DNA of 64,000 nucleotides from Chitinophaga sancti (GTDB lineage Bacteria; Bacteroidota; Bacteroidia; Chitinophagales; Chitinophagaceae). Positions 24,405 through 34,623 of this stretch are shown here, in pieces (the first letter of the stretch is position 1; each line of letters opens with the position of its first letter). Location of the stretch: positions 868,001 to 932,000 of the forward strand of contig NZ_CP139247.1 in assembly GCF_034087045.1 (NCBI RefSeq), in the 5' to 3' direction. The translations under genes were made by a program, and so were the position numbers. Below the pieces are notes generated by a model. The model was not told where the DNA came from. It saw only the letters and a list, made by a program, of their open reading frames with translations, and did no database searches.

Positions 24405-25451
24405 ATGAATAAGCTCTTACAAAAAATCGCTTTAGCGGGTTTTACCTGCCTTGCCTTTAGTATGGCCTACGCACAGGAGCCAGCACCCAAGGGCGAAAAA
24501 CTGGGTGAGTACGACGAGATCATTATCAAAAGAAACAGCAATAAGGACGGAAAAGTAACAGTTGAAATCAAGGATGGTAATGTGTTGGTAGATGGCGAAA
24601 AACTGGAATCCTACAAGGATGGAGACATCTCTGTATACCGCCGCAAGATCCGTCCGATGGATGGCAATAACTTCAACTTTAACATGCCGCAACACCGTAG
24701 CATGCAGTTCTTCAGTGAAGGACCTGACAACATTCGCCCAGGCAAAGCGCTGCTGGGTGTACTGACTGAAAAGAAAGAAGCTGCAGGTGCGACTGTGAAA
24801 GATGTGTCTAAAGAAAGTCCTGCTGATAAAGCTGGGTTGAAAGTTGGTGATGTGATCACAAAAGTAGATGCTGATAAGATCGAAGAGCCCAAAGATTTGT
24901 TTGAGAAAATTGGTAAGCATGAACCTGGCGATAAAGTGACTGTGACCTACCTGCGTGATAAGAAAGAAAGCACTGCGACCGTGACGCTGGATGAAAGAAA
25001 GCAACCTGAATTTGGTTTCAACCGTGGTCGTGATGACAATGATGGGCCGGAAGATTTCTTCCGTATGATGCCGCCAAATGGTGGTGGTCGTTTTGACTTC
25101 CGTGAAGATGAGGATGGAGAAGACTATCGTGGTGTGCCACGTAGTTTTAACAGGGATGACCGTCGTGAAAATGATGTGAAACTGGGTCTGTCTGTACAAG
25201 ACACTGAAGATGGAAATGGCGCTGTGGTACTGGCTATAACCCCAGGTTCTGCCGCAGAAAAAGCAGGTTTTAAACCTAAAGATATCATCACCTCCCTTGC
25301 TGGAACGAGCATCAGTTCTACCCGCGATGTGACAAATGCTTATAGGGAAAATAAAAATAAGGGCACTGTAGATGTACAGGTAAAGAGAGATGGAAAAACA
25401 CAGACCTTACAGGTGAAAATACCAAAGAGATTGCATAAAGCGGATTTATAG
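24405..25451 (+). CDS. Secreted protein with two PDZ domains
   Basis: A 348-residue exported protein: signal peptide (1-23, ending AYA-Q), a charged N-terminal region, PDZ 1 (about 112-203; GKALLGVLTE...KAGLKVGDVITKVD), an acidic/Arg-rich linker (about 205-258), and PDZ 2 (about 260-343; KLGLSVQDTEDGNGAVVLAI...KAGFKPKDIITSL). No serine-protease domain is attached, unlike DegP/HtrA, so it is probably a periplasmic scaffold or protease adaptor. Single-gene unit between terminators. Confidence 0.88.
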   Translation: MNKLLQKIALAGFTCLAFSMAYAQEPAPKGEKLGEYDEIIIKRNSNKDGKVTVEIKDGNVLVDGEKLESYKDGDISVYRRKIRPMDGNNFNFNMPQHRSMQFFSEGPDNIRPGKALLGVLTEKKEAAGATVKDVSKESPADKAGLKVGDVITKVDADKIEEPKDLFEKIGKHEPGDKVTVTYLRDKKESTATVTLDERKQPEFGFNRGRDDNDGPEDFFRMMPPNGGGRFDFREDEDGEDYRGVPRSFNRDDRRENDVKLGLSVQDTEDGNGAVVLAITPGSAAEKAGFKPKDIITSLAGTSISSTRDVTNAYRENKNKGTVDVQVKRDGKTQTLQVKIPKRLHKADL

Positions 25452-25477
25452 GGCAAGCATATTGTTCCGCCTTTAGT

Positions 25478-25517
25478 AAAAAGAGGATGTCTCCATGAGC
25501 GGAGGCAACCTCTTTTT
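25478..25517. terminator. Terminator between convergent genes
   Basis: AAAAAGAGG (25478-25486) pairs with CCTCTTTTT (25509-25517), with inner TCTCC/GGAGG-type pairing; A and T runs on both sides. Confidence 0.75.
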
Positions 25518-25543
25518 ACATTTTATGTCCATGCAGCTATTTA

Positions 25544-26896
25544 TTATTTCATGAGCCTTTTCAGAAACCCTAACCCGCGATAAGGAGGGTATTTCAGCTT
25601 TATATCCAGCCAGGTACCAGTTTTCATCACGGCTTTGGCATGGGTAAAGGTCAGGAAGTTGTATTTGCCATGGTATTGTCCCATACCGCTGTATCCCACC
25701 CCACCAAAGGGGAGTTCTACATTGGTGTAATGCCCTAGTACATTGTTTACACAACCACCCCCAAATCTCAACTGCTCGATGAGCGTCTTTTCCGTACTGC
25801 TTCTATTTGTGAAAACATAGAGTGATAGTGGAGTTGGATGCTGTTTGATATACTGAATGGCATCGCCCAGGTGTTCGTAAGTCATGATGGGCAGGATGGG
25901 GCCGAATATTTCATCGTCGATTGCTGCATTTTCCATGAGGGTAGGGCCGATGTACAAAGAGGAAGGATCAGTATCTCCACCATACAGAATTTTACCTTTT
26001 GACAGGTACCTATGGAGGGTATCGAATCGCTTTTTGCTGATGATCCGGGCATAGTGTTTACTGAGGGCCGGATTTTCCCCATAATAGCTGATGATGGTCT
26101 TTTTCATGGCAGCGATGAGGTCCTCTTTTACCTTGGCGTGCACCAGTACATAATCTGGTGCTATGCAGGTTTGGCCGGCATTAAAGTACTTGCCCCAAAT
26201 GATTCTTTTGGCAGCTATCTGTATATCCACCTTATCATCTACCACACAGGGAGATTTGCCACCCAGTTCCAGTGTAACAGGGGTGAGGTGAGGTGCCGCC
26301 ATTTCCAATACTTTCTTACCCACATTCGTGCTGCCGGTGAAGAATACATGATCGAACCTGTGTTTCATTAACTCCGGAATCACTTCACTGCCTTCTCCAT
26401 CTACAACGGTGATATAGGCAGGGGCGAAGGTATCCTGTATAAGCGTGATAATTACAGCAGCTGTATTAGGCGCCATTTCTGATGGTTTCAGAATCGCGCA
26501 GTTACCACCGGCAATGGCGCCGATGAGTGGGGTAATGATCAGACTGAAAGGATAATTCCAGGGGCCAATGATGAGGGTCTGGCCCAGTGGAGAGCGATGA
26601 ATTTTACTTTTGGAAGGATAGAGCATGAATGGACTGCTTACGGATTCCGGTCGCATCCAGCGTTTCAGGTGTGTTAAGCAGTACTTGATTTCCCCGTACA
26701 CCAACCCCACCTCGCTGCCGAAGGCTTCCATAGGAGGCTTGTGTAAATCGGCATGCAGGGCAGCCATGATACGACGCTCGTAGCGCTTTATAGCCTTTTT
26801 TAGCAGCTTCAGCTGCTTACGGCGATAAGCGTAAGAAAGCGTAGCGCCGGAGGCAAAAAAGGCCTGCTGTACCTGATAAATATTTTCAATGCTCAT
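25544..26896 (-). CDS. Aldehyde dehydrogenase
   Basis: A 450-residue NAD(P)-dependent aldehyde dehydrogenase of the class-3 / fatty-aldehyde (YwdH/AldH-like) branch. Visible are the cofactor region IIGPWNYPF, the catalytic glutamate in LELGGKSPC, the catalytic cysteine in FNAGQTCIAPDY, and EEIFGPILPI-like EIFGPILPIM. The short length and C-terminal hydrophobic/basic end fit the branch that oxidises medium- and long-chain aldehydes. No pathway neighbours. Confidence 0.93.
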   Translation of the reverse strand: MSIENIYQVQQAFFASGATLSYAYRRKQLKLLKKAIKRYERRIMAALHADLHKPPMEAFGSEVGLVYGEIKYCLTHLKRWMRPESVSSPFMLYPSKSKIHRSPLGQTLIIGPWNYPFSLIITPLIGAIAGGNCAILKPSEMAPNTAAVIITLIQDTFAPAYITVVDGEGSEVIPELMKHRFDHVFFTGSTNVGKKVLEMAAPHLTPVTLELGGKSPCVVDDKVDIQIAAKRIIWGKYFNAGQTCIAPDYVLVHAKVKEDLIAAMKKTIISYYGENPALSKHYARIISKKRFDTLHRYLSKGKILYGGDTDPSSLYIGPTLMENAAIDDEIFGPILPIMTYEHLGDAIQYIKQHPTPLSLYVFTNRSSTEKTLIEQLRFGGGCVNNVLGHYTNVELPFGGVGYSGMGQYHGKYNFLTFTHAKAVMKTGTWLDIKLKYPPYRGLGFLKRLMK

Positions 26897-27222
26897 GCTT
26901 GAAAGTTACTAAAAAGGCACAACCCGTATTTCCAGAATAGGGATAAATAGTGGTTAAATGGTAAGTCCCAACGTCGAAAATCGCTACGCACAGTGGCTAA
27001 TTACCGCTTTAAACAGGAAAAAAGGTTAAATAATAGTGTCGTCAGAAGAATATAGGCCAAATGGCTTGGCAAGTGGTTTAAAAAAGTGGAAATACAGATT
27101 AAACAGTTGCAAGTGCAAGTTTAATAAAATTTTGTTAAAATTCAATATTACGTTTCAAAAGGGTAAACATTCCCCTTTCTACCCGTCATTTTCTATATTT
27201 GCGTTCACAGCATAATAATAAT
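26897..27222. other. Intergenic spacer, AT-rich
   Basis: A 326-bp divergent spacer between the aldehyde dehydrogenase and gatB. Apart from the gatB -7 box (27194-27201) I see no gene, repeat or strong hairpin. Confidence 0.6.
27194..27201 (+). promoter_or_regulatory. Bacteroidota -7 promoter element for gatB
   Basis: TATATTTG, an exact TAnnTTTG match, 21 bp before the gatB ATG at 27223. Confidence 0.55.
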
Positions 27223-28677
27223 ATGAGCGCAAGCATCGATTTTGACAAATATGAGGTAGTGATAGGCCTGGAAGTACACGCCCAACTGCAAACAGAGAGC
27301 AAACTATTCTGTGGTGACAGTGCTGCTTTCGGAGGCGCTCCCAATACGCATATCAGCCCAATTACCCTGGGGCACCCGGGTACCCTGCCTAAACTAAACA
27401 AAAGGGCAGTGGAATATGCCATTAGGCTGGGTCTGGCCTGTGAATGCCACATCGAAAAAGAGAACTACTTTGCCCGCAAGAACTATTTTTATCCTGACCT
27501 GCCGAAAGGCTACCAGGTATCCCAGCATACGGCGCCTATCTGTGTAGGTGGCCGCGTCGTGATTCCTACTGCAGATGGTGAAAGGGCTGTACAGCTGAAC
27601 CGCATCCATATGGAGGAAGATGCCGGAAAATCTATGCATGACCAGGATCCGGACTTTACCCTGGTCGATTTAAACCGTGCTGGTGTACCCCTGCTGGAAA
27701 TTGTGACTGAACCGGACCTGCACAGCAGTGATGAGGTTTATGCATTCCTTACGGTGCTCCGCCGCCTGGTTCGGTGGGTAGATGTATGCGATGGTAATAT
27801 GGAAGAAGGTAGCATGCGCTGTGATGCCAACATCTCCATCCGCCTGAAAGGTGAGACCAAACTTGGCACTAAAGTAGAAGTAAAAAACCTGAACTCTATC
27901 CGCAATGTAAAACGCGCGGTAGAAAGTGAAATAAAACGCCAGATCACCCTCGTTGAGAGTGGAGGTACGATCGTACAGGAAACCCGCGGTTTCGACGCTG
28001 GCAGCGGTGGTTCTTACTCCCTGCGCTCCAAGGAAGAAGCGAATGACTATCGTTACTTCCCTGAGCCGGACCTCGCCCCCTTCTTTTTTACCGACGAATT
28101 CCTCGAAAGCATCCGGGCATCACTACCTGAGCTGCCTGAAGCACTGGTGCACAAGTATGTACAGCAATATGGCCTTTCTGATTACGATGCCAAAGTAATT
28201 TGTGATGACAAAGCCACTGCTGACTACTTTGAACAGGTGGTAACTCTGATCCCAAAACACAAAGCTGTGGCTAACTGGCTGCTGGGACCAGTGAAATCCA
28301 CCCTCAATGAAAAGGGTATTGATATGATTGCCTTCCCGCTGCCCGCAAAGGCGCTGGCCGCCCTCATTCAGTTGGTAGAAGATGGTAAAGTGAGCTTCTC
28401 CATCGCCTCCTCCCGCATATTCCCGGAACTGTTACTGGAACCAGCCACAGCACCGCTGGAAATTGCTACCCGTCTCAACCTGTTGCAGGATAACAATGCA
28501 GATAATATTTCCCCCATCATTGATGAGGTATTAAATAAATACCCAGATAAGGTGGCAGAATTCCGCAAAGGGAAGAAAGGCCTGATGGCTCTGTTTGTGG
28601 GTGAAGTCATGAAAGCATCCAAAGGTAAAGCCGATCCAAAACTGACCAATCAATTGCTGGCTGAAAAACTTAAATAA
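27223..28677 (+). CDS. gatB: Asp-tRNA(Asn)/Glu-tRNA(Gln) amidotransferase subunit B
   Basis: A 484-residue GatB, the kinase/tRNA-binding subunit of GatCAB that amidates mischarged Glu-tRNA(Gln) or Asp-tRNA(Asn). Family markers: YEVVIGLEVHAQLQTESKLFC, NRAGVPLLEIVTEPD, VDVCDGNMEEGSMRCDANIS, YRYFPEPDL; the C-terminal tail domain (YqeY-like) is complete. The ATG at 27223 (MSASIDFDKYE) is chosen because the -7 box puts the transcript start just before it. gatA and gatC are elsewhere. The TlpA-like gene follows after 12 bp. Confidence 0.96.
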   Translation: MSASIDFDKYEVVIGLEVHAQLQTESKLFCGDSAAFGGAPNTHISPITLGHPGTLPKLNKRAVEYAIRLGLACECHIEKENYFARKNYFYPDLPKGYQVSQHTAPICVGGRVVIPTADGERAVQLNRIHMEEDAGKSMHDQDPDFTLVDLNRAGVPLLEIVTEPDLHSSDEVYAFLTVLRRLVRWVDVCDGNMEEGSMRCDANISIRLKGETKLGTKVEVKNLNSIRNVKRAVESEIKRQITLVESGGTIVQETRGFDAGSGGSYSLRSKEEANDYRYFPEPDLAPFFFTDEFLESIRASLPELPEALVHKYVQQYGLSDYDAKVICDDKATADYFEQVVTLIPKHKAVANWLLGPVKSTLNEKGIDMIAFPLPAKALAALIQLVEDGKVSFSIASSRIFPELLLEPATAPLEIATRLNLLQDNNADNISPIIDEVLNKYPDKVAEFRKGKKGLMALFVGEVMKASKGKADPKLTNQLLAEKLK

Positions 28678-28689
28678 CAACTGATCTAT

Positions 28690-29838
28690 ATGAAGAAATT
28701 AGCATTATGGGCGATAGCCTTCGGTTTTGTACTGGCGGGTTGTCACCAGCAAACCGAGAAAGGGGATTTTGTGATCAATGGCAAAATTGATAATGCACCT
28801 TTAGGTACTGTTGTACTGGAAGAGCTGTCTATGGATACCCTGAAAATAGTGGATTCTGTGACACTGAGAGATGCCAGTGGCAAGTTTACCCTGAAAGGTA
28901 TGCTGCCAGAACAGGGACTGTACCGTATTCGCTTTGGTGAAGATGAGCAGCACTTCATTTTGCTGGCACTGGATGCGGGTACCATGACTGTGACTGGTGA
29001 TCTGAATAACCTGGAACTGGTGAAATTTGAAAACGCTGAAGCTTCATCTGAACTGCAACAGCTGCTCAATGATGTAAGCGCTAAGAGTCGTTCACTAACA
29101 GAAGAAAGTATTGCACTGGATAGCATGGCAAAGAGCGGCGCCGGTGACAGCGTGATACAGGCAAAATCCAGCGCACTGGAAGCAAAAGAAAAAGAAGTAA
29201 CTGATTTTGTAATGCATGCGGCTACTACATCCAAGAATCCTGCTGTTGCTGCGTTTGCACTGAGCATGATCAATCCACAGTCTTTGATGAGCAGCGGAAA
29301 AGAAATTGCTGAAGTGAAGAGCCATTTCCCTACTAACTCATTGGTAGTTGGATTAACTGGTAAACTGGAGCAGATGCTGAAGCAACAGGCTGGTGAAGTA
29401 GATGCGAATATGACTGCATTGCAGGTGGGTCAGGTAGCACCTGATTTCTCTTTGCCTGATCCTTCCGGGAAGATGGTAAGTCTGAGTTCATTCAAGGGCA
29501 AGTTTGTGTTGGTTGATTTCTGGGCGAGCTGGTGTCAGCCTTGTCGTATGGAGAATCCAAATGTAGTGAAGGCGTTCAATGCTTATAAGGATAAAAACTT
29601 TACTGTGCTGGGTGTGTCTTTGGATAAGAAGAAGGAAGCATGGGTAGAGGCTATTCAGAAAGATGGTTTGGCATGGACGCATGTAAGTGATCTGAAATTC
29701 TGGGAGTCTGCGGTAGTGCCTTTGTATGGAATTAATTCCATTCCGACGAATATGTTGCTGGATCCAAGTGGGAAGATTTTGGGAATTGGATTGAGAGGAG
29801 AGGCGCTGGAAGCGAAGTTGAAAGAAGTGATAAAATAA
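28690..29838 (+). CDS. TlpA/ResA-like thiol-disulfide oxidoreductase lipoprotein
   Basis: A 382-residue lipoprotein: lipobox cysteine at 18 (FGFVLAGC), an N-terminal DUF4369-type beta domain (about 25-115), a helical linker, and a C-terminal AhpC/TSA-Redoxin thioredoxin domain (about 240-380) with active-site WCQPC (C282, C285) and cis-proline SIPTNML. The architecture is typical for Bacteroidota. It should reduce periplasmic disulfides, for example in c-type cytochrome maturation. Co-oriented with gatB; a strong terminator follows. Confidence 0.93.
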   Translation: MKKLALWAIAFGFVLAGCHQQTEKGDFVINGKIDNAPLGTVVLEELSMDTLKIVDSVTLRDASGKFTLKGMLPEQGLYRIRFGEDEQHFILLALDAGTMTVTGDLNNLELVKFENAEASSELQQLLNDVSAKSRSLTEESIALDSMAKSGAGDSVIQAKSSALEAKEKEVTDFVMHAATTSKNPAVAAFALSMINPQSLMSSGKEIAEVKSHFPTNSLVVGLTGKLEQMLKQQAGEVDANMTALQVGQVAPDFSLPDPSGKMVSLSSFKGKFVLVDFWASWCQPCRMENPNVVKAFNAYKDKNFTVLGVSLDKKKEAWVEAIQKDGLAWTHVSDLKFWESAVVPLYGINSIPTNMLLDPSGKILGIGLRGEALEAKLKEVIK

Positions 29839-29853
29839 CTGGTATTAAATATC

Positions 29854-29896
29854 AAACCAAAAACGCTTTTGCCATAGGCAAAAGCGTTTTTGGTTT
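29854..29896. terminator. Bidirectional terminator, 20-bp stem
   Basis: Arms 29854-29873 and 29877-29896 are perfect complements around ATA. It lies between the convergent TlpA-like and SusD genes. Confidence 0.92.
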
Positions 29897-29933
29897 TTAG
29901 GGGTTTAACGCAGGCCGGGATAATGTGAGCAGG

Positions 29934-31334
29934 TTAGTAGCCGGCATTTTGTTGTATGTTTTTGTTTACATCTATTTCTCTTTGAGGTATCGGTGGTATT
30001 ACTGTTGGAGAGGTAGCAGGATACGTACAGGCAGGTGTATTTAACTCTACTGCATCCCCACAAAATGTTCTTACAATATCCTGTTTATTCCTCAACAGAT
30101 CGAAGTAACGATGCCCTTCGAACATCAATTCTTTCCTTCTTTCTAACAGTACATTTGCAAGTACATCGGCATCAGGAATATTTACAAGATCAGGTAGTTT
30201 TCTATTTGCACGAATAGCATTTACATCCTCAATAGCAGCTACATAATTACCCAGCTTTGCATTTGCTTCCGCACGTATCAGGTATTGCTCTGAAATACGT
30301 AATATCTTAGGACTATACAATCCTGAAATTCCATCCTGGCCATAGAACTTCTCATTTTCATATTCAGCAGGACTTCCACTAAATGGAAGTATAAATGATG
30401 TGTAGCGTGCATCATCAGTATCAAATACTTTTACGATATCTGGCGATACCCGAATGTCTCCATAACCGGGTTTCAGATATATTCTGCCTACATCATCAGA
30501 ACCTAATGATTCAGTAGACAATACCCTGAGTGTGAAGATATCCTCACTTGTACCGGGTGTGTTGTAGAAATCTGGTAAATCCTTTGCGGTGATTATTGCA
30601 TATTCACCTGAATTAATAACTACAGAAGATTCCGTTACAGCATTTGCATTATCACCTTTGTAGAGGTACACTCTTGCGAGCAATGCAGATACAGCATATG
30701 CGTTTGCATTATATGGATTACCGGCATCACTTTCCAGTAATGATTTCGCTTGTGTAAGATCATCGATGATCTGTGTATACACTTCATCCTCAGTATTTCT
30801 GGCAGGTGAGCCTACTTCAAATTTAGTCATAACAGGAATGCCCGGTGCACTACCACCACCAATAGCATAGGGCTGTGCAAAAACCCGCAGCAAATCAAAA
30901 TGTGTGAGTGCCCTGACGAACAACGCCTGACCTAATGCACTATTCTTTTCTGCATCTGTACCATCTTTTAATGCAGGAATACTGTTGATGATATTATTTG
31001 CTCTCAGCATAACATTATATGTCTGATTCCAGAGGCTTGTGATATCCCCGTCAGATGTGAGCCAGGTGACACGAAAAGTAGACGAAAAGCGATTACTGTT
31101 AGTCGCAGACAAGTATACATTATCAGCAGCTAATTCAGGTATCACTAAAAAATTTCGCCCATAATAATTCACGGAACGCATACCTGCATACATACCGCTG
31201 ATACCTGCATTTACCCCGGCAATATCAGTGAGTGCATCTTCAGTAGGCAGTTGTACTGCTGGCGATAATGTGAGCTTATCATTGCATGCAGTAAAAGATA
31301 ATAAAAGGAATATATAGATGATAAAGTTTCTCAT
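29934..31334 (-). CDS. SusD/RagB-family outer membrane lipoprotein
   Basis: A 466-residue surface lipoprotein. Signal MRNFIIYIFLLLSFTAC with the lipobox cysteine at 17, then the TPR-rich SusD fold (ALGQALFVRALTHFDLLRVFAQPYA is the classic conserved stretch) and the C-terminal RagB/SusD region (YLIRAEANAKLG...LLERRKELMFEGHRYFDLLR). It caps the SusC-like transporter encoded 11 bp upstream. The ligand is unknown; no glycosidase, sulfatase or peptidase genes are beside it. Confidence 0.94.
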   Translation of the reverse strand: MRNFIIYIFLLLSFTACNDKLTLSPAVQLPTEDALTDIAGVNAGISGMYAGMRSVNYYGRNFLVIPELAADNVYLSATNSNRFSSTFRVTWLTSDGDITSLWNQTYNVMLRANNIINSIPALKDGTDAEKNSALGQALFVRALTHFDLLRVFAQPYAIGGGSAPGIPVMTKFEVGSPARNTEDEVYTQIIDDLTQAKSLLESDAGNPYNANAYAVSALLARVYLYKGDNANAVTESSVVINSGEYAIITAKDLPDFYNTPGTSEDIFTLRVLSTESLGSDDVGRIYLKPGYGDIRVSPDIVKVFDTDDARYTSFILPFSGSPAEYENEKFYGQDGISGLYSPKILRISEQYLIRAEANAKLGNYVAAIEDVNAIRANRKLPDLVNIPDADVLANVLLERRKELMFEGHRYFDLLRNKQDIVRTFCGDAVELNTPACTYPATSPTVIPPIPQREIDVNKNIQQNAGY

Positions 31335-31345
31335 GTTTCAGCAGT

Positions 31346-34300
31346 TTAGAAGTTTACATTTAAACCAAGGCTTACCGTCTTTGAAGGTGGATATCTGAAG
31401 AATTCATTGGCCCCTGAATCCTGCTCAGGATCCCAGCCGGTATAACCTGTCCATGTAATTAAATTTGTGCCTGTAGCAAATACATATGCCTTTGTAATTT
31501 TTGCATATTTTAACCATCTGGCAGGCAGATTATAAGAGAGTGTAACATCCTTGAGACGAAGGAACTTACCGTCTTCTAAAAACCTGTTGGAAGTAACGGA
31601 ACTTGCAGAATTATTACCTCCTTTTTTAGGTTTAGGTCTTTCTGCAATATCACCAGGTTGACGCCAGTAATTTTGTCCTTGTTGTTTGCTGTAATTGTAA
31701 CCAAAGTATACACCATCTGCATCTGATACTGCCCTTGTCTGGTTCAGCACTTTATTGCCTGTCAGGCCGTAAAACATAAACGATAATCCAATGCCTTTAT
31801 AAGAGAATCTGTTGGTCAGTGAACCTATATATCTTGGTTCTGCATTGCCCGCCACTACTTTGTTTGCAGCATTCAGGCTACTGGTTGTTTTGTTATCGGC
31901 AGTGTACCATAATGGGTTTCCATTTTCAGGATCAACACCTGCCCATCTGGCCATGTACCAACTGGTCACATGATAACCGACACGCTGTATTGTAATAGAA
32001 CCTGTGATATCCTGTCCGCCATACAATTCAAGGATCTTATTTCTGTTCATAGAGAAGTTGAGTTCTGTCTGCCACTCAAATCCATTGAATTTTACATTTG
32101 TACTGGTCAGCATGGCTTCAATGCCTTTGTTCTGTACCCTACCCACATTCGCCTGTTGCTGCGTGAAGCCACTGGTACTCGATACAGGGGTATTCATCAG
32201 CAAACCATTTGTGATACGCTTGTATACATCGAACGTCAGTTTGAGTCTGTTATTCAGCACAGCTGCTTCCAGTCCGATGTCAGATGATTTATTCTTTTCC
32301 CAGGTCAGGTCTTTGTTACCAATGGTGCTTGGCGCATTGCCAGGTGCACCATTGTAAGATGTATTATATGCATACAATGCAGTGGCGACAAAGTTGTCAA
32401 AATCTGCATTACCGGTGAGACCATAACTACCTCTCAAACGCAGATCGGACAATACTTTCTGCGATTGCATGAAAGGTTCATCTATCAATATCCAGGAAGC
32501 GCCGACAGAGTAGAAATTACCAAAGCGCTTGTTTACACCAAAGCGGGAAGAGCCATCGTTACGATAGGTAGCATTGAGCGTATAACGACCTTTATAATTA
32601 TAATTGAGTTGTCCTAAGTAAGACACAAATGTATAGTCAGTACCGTTACCATTCACATCCTGAGGTGTAGAGGTTACATCCAGTACTTTCAGGTTACCGG
32701 ATACAAGACCGATACCTTCTGCGCCAAAGCTGATGTTGTTAAAGCGATCGTATTCCATCACCGCGATATAATTGAGGGAATGATCTTTTGCAAGTGGAAT
32801 GCTACCCGAGGCAGAGAGCTGATTGGTCAGCGTAGTAGTGCGCACTAACTGGTCGAAGATATCACCACTCTTCAGGGGTTCTGCACTGTTATAACCATCG
32901 TGGGTAGTAGGATCAGTGAACAGATGTGCATATCCATATACCAGGTCCATATTTACCTTTTCGGAGATCTTGAGCCAGTCAGTAAATGAATAAGATACTG
33001 TCAGGCCACCCAGGCCTCTGAAATTATTCAGCTTATTTGAGTTGCGGGAATAGGAGTAGAGGAAGTTATTCTTGGAGACCGCTTTAAACTCCGTTTCGTT
33101 GCCCGTATACATACTTCCGTCTGGCTTGTAAGGACTCTGGAAGGGAGAGACGAAATAAGCGCCTAAAATAGGGCTGGAATAAAAATTTCCACCACCAGCA
33201 GAATTATAGTCAGTGTAGGACAGATTCAGGTTAAGTGCCAGGTCAATCTGGTTATTCACTTTAGAGGTCACGTTGGACATTACAGAATAGCGTTTCATGC
33301 CTGTGCCGATCATCGGACCATCTACTTTTTCATATCCGCCGGAGGCATAGTATTTCGCTTTTTCAGTACCGCCGGAACTGGTGACACCGAGTACCTGGTT
33401 AGTACCTCTTCGCCAGCCGGCTTTGCCCCAGTCAAAGGCGTTGTCGAGTAGCGACATGGGAAACTGTGCATCAATATCTGCCTGAGATGTACCATTGATG
33501 GCCAGCAGATCTCTGTCATAATGCAGGGCTTCGGCAGGTGTCATTAATGCAGCATGGCCTCTGGTCATTTCTGTTTTACCATATTGTGCATTGATGCCGA
33601 CTGTAGAAACACCTGATTTACCTTTTTTGGTGGTAATTACAATGACGCCGTTAGCGCCTCTGGAACCATAGAGGGCAGTAGCGGAGGCATCTTTCAGCAC
33701 GGTGATGGTTTCCACATCATTGGGGTTCAGGTTTGCCAGCAGGTCATTGCTTTGTACACCCAGGGAACCTGCGGCATTCAGGTCTCTGCCATCGATAATC
33801 ACACCATCCATCACATAGAGCGGAGAGGAACCAGCGCTAATAGAGCCTATACCCCTGATTCTGACAGTTTGAATAGCGCCGGGCATACCTGAGTTGCCAC
33901 CAACGAAAACACCCGGCGTCTGGCCCTGTAATGCCTGATTAATATCAACGTAGTTTTTGTTCTCAAGGTCTTCGGCAGTGATTTCACCAACAGCGCTGGT
34001 TCGGGTTCTTCTGTTGGTATTGGTGTAACCAGTAGCGATGTATTCGCTCAATACGTTTTGGTCCGTCCCCAGGGTTACAGATACATTTGTCTGACCGGTT
34101 ACAGCGACAGTAACGGATGAATAGCCGACAGACGATACCTGCAGGGATTGCCCTGATTCGATGTTAATAGAGAAATTACCTTGCTGATCGGTAGTAGTTC
34201 CTTTGTTCGTTCCTGCTACTCTGATAGTGGCGAGGGGGATAGGTTGACCATCGTGGACATCGGTTACTTTTCCTTTGACGGTACGGGTTTGGGCATGCGT

Positions 34301-34351
34301 GGACACCACGCTGATGGCTAGCAAAAGCCATAGGAGTACAGATGTTTTCAT
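31346..34351 (-). CDS. SusC/RagA-family TonB-linked outer membrane transporter
   Basis: A 1001-residue TonB-dependent transporter. Signal peptide (1-20, ending THA-Q), carboxypeptidase-regulatory-like/CNA-B domain (about 22-95), TonB-dependent plug (about 110-235, with IRGIGSISAGSSPLYVMDG), and a 22-strand beta-barrel finishing SLGLNVNF with the terminal phenylalanine. Paired with the SusD gene that follows. It has no N-terminal STN/FecR-interacting domain, so direct signalling to an anti-sigma factor is not expected. Confidence 0.95.
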   Translation of the reverse strand: MKTSVLLWLLLAISVVSTHAQTRTVKGKVTDVHDGQPIPLATIRVAGTNKGTTTDQQGNFSINIESGQSLQVSSVGYSSVTVAVTGQTNVSVTLGTDQNVLSEYIATGYTNTNRRTRTSAVGEITAEDLENKNYVDINQALQGQTPGVFVGGNSGMPGAIQTVRIRGIGSISAGSSPLYVMDGVIIDGRDLNAAGSLGVQSNDLLANLNPNDVETITVLKDASATALYGSRGANGVIVITTKKGKSGVSTVGINAQYGKTEMTRGHAALMTPAEALHYDRDLLAINGTSQADIDAQFPMSLLDNAFDWGKAGWRRGTNQVLGVTSSGGTEKAKYYASGGYEKVDGPMIGTGMKRYSVMSNVTSKVNNQIDLALNLNLSYTDYNSAGGGNFYSSPILGAYFVSPFQSPYKPDGSMYTGNETEFKAVSKNNFLYSYSRNSNKLNNFRGLGGLTVSYSFTDWLKISEKVNMDLVYGYAHLFTDPTTHDGYNSAEPLKSGDIFDQLVRTTTLTNQLSASGSIPLAKDHSLNYIAVMEYDRFNNISFGAEGIGLVSGNLKVLDVTSTPQDVNGNGTDYTFVSYLGQLNYNYKGRYTLNATYRNDGSSRFGVNKRFGNFYSVGASWILIDEPFMQSQKVLSDLRLRGSYGLTGNADFDNFVATALYAYNTSYNGAPGNAPSTIGNKDLTWEKNKSSDIGLEAAVLNNRLKLTFDVYKRITNGLLMNTPVSSTSGFTQQQANVGRVQNKGIEAMLTSTNVKFNGFEWQTELNFSMNRNKILELYGGQDITGSITIQRVGYHVTSWYMARWAGVDPENGNPLWYTADNKTTSSLNAANKVVAGNAEPRYIGSLTNRFSYKGIGLSFMFYGLTGNKVLNQTRAVSDADGVYFGYNYSKQQGQNYWRQPGDIAERPKPKKGGNNSASSVTSNRFLEDGKFLRLKDVTLSYNLPARWLKYAKITKAYVFATGTNLITWTGYTGWDPEQDSGANEFFRYPPSKTVSLGLNVNF

Positions 34352-34565
34352 GAGGGAGTTAATTTAAAGAGATCAAAGTGGGTTATGATAGGTGCATACA
34401 TAAGGGAGCTGCACGCCACATGGGCACAATGATGGCTACAAATAGGTATTCCTTGATTTTTTAAAAATGATGGATCGTTGTGTTCAGATTTTGGTTCTTA
34501 GCTATTTTGAGTTTTGGATTATTAGTCTGTACTAATATAAAAAATTCGGGGGAGAAATAACAATT

Positions 34566-34602
34566 AAAAAAGGCGTGCATCTTAGAGACACACGCCTTTT
34601 TT
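34566..34602 (-). terminator. Terminator between the two SusCD pairs
   Basis: AAAAAAGGCGTG (34566-34577) pairs exactly with 34591-34602. It ends the upstream SusC/SusD pair so the second pair has its own transcription. Confidence 0.85.
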
Positions 34603-34623
34603 TAATATAAAGAGTTGAAAGGA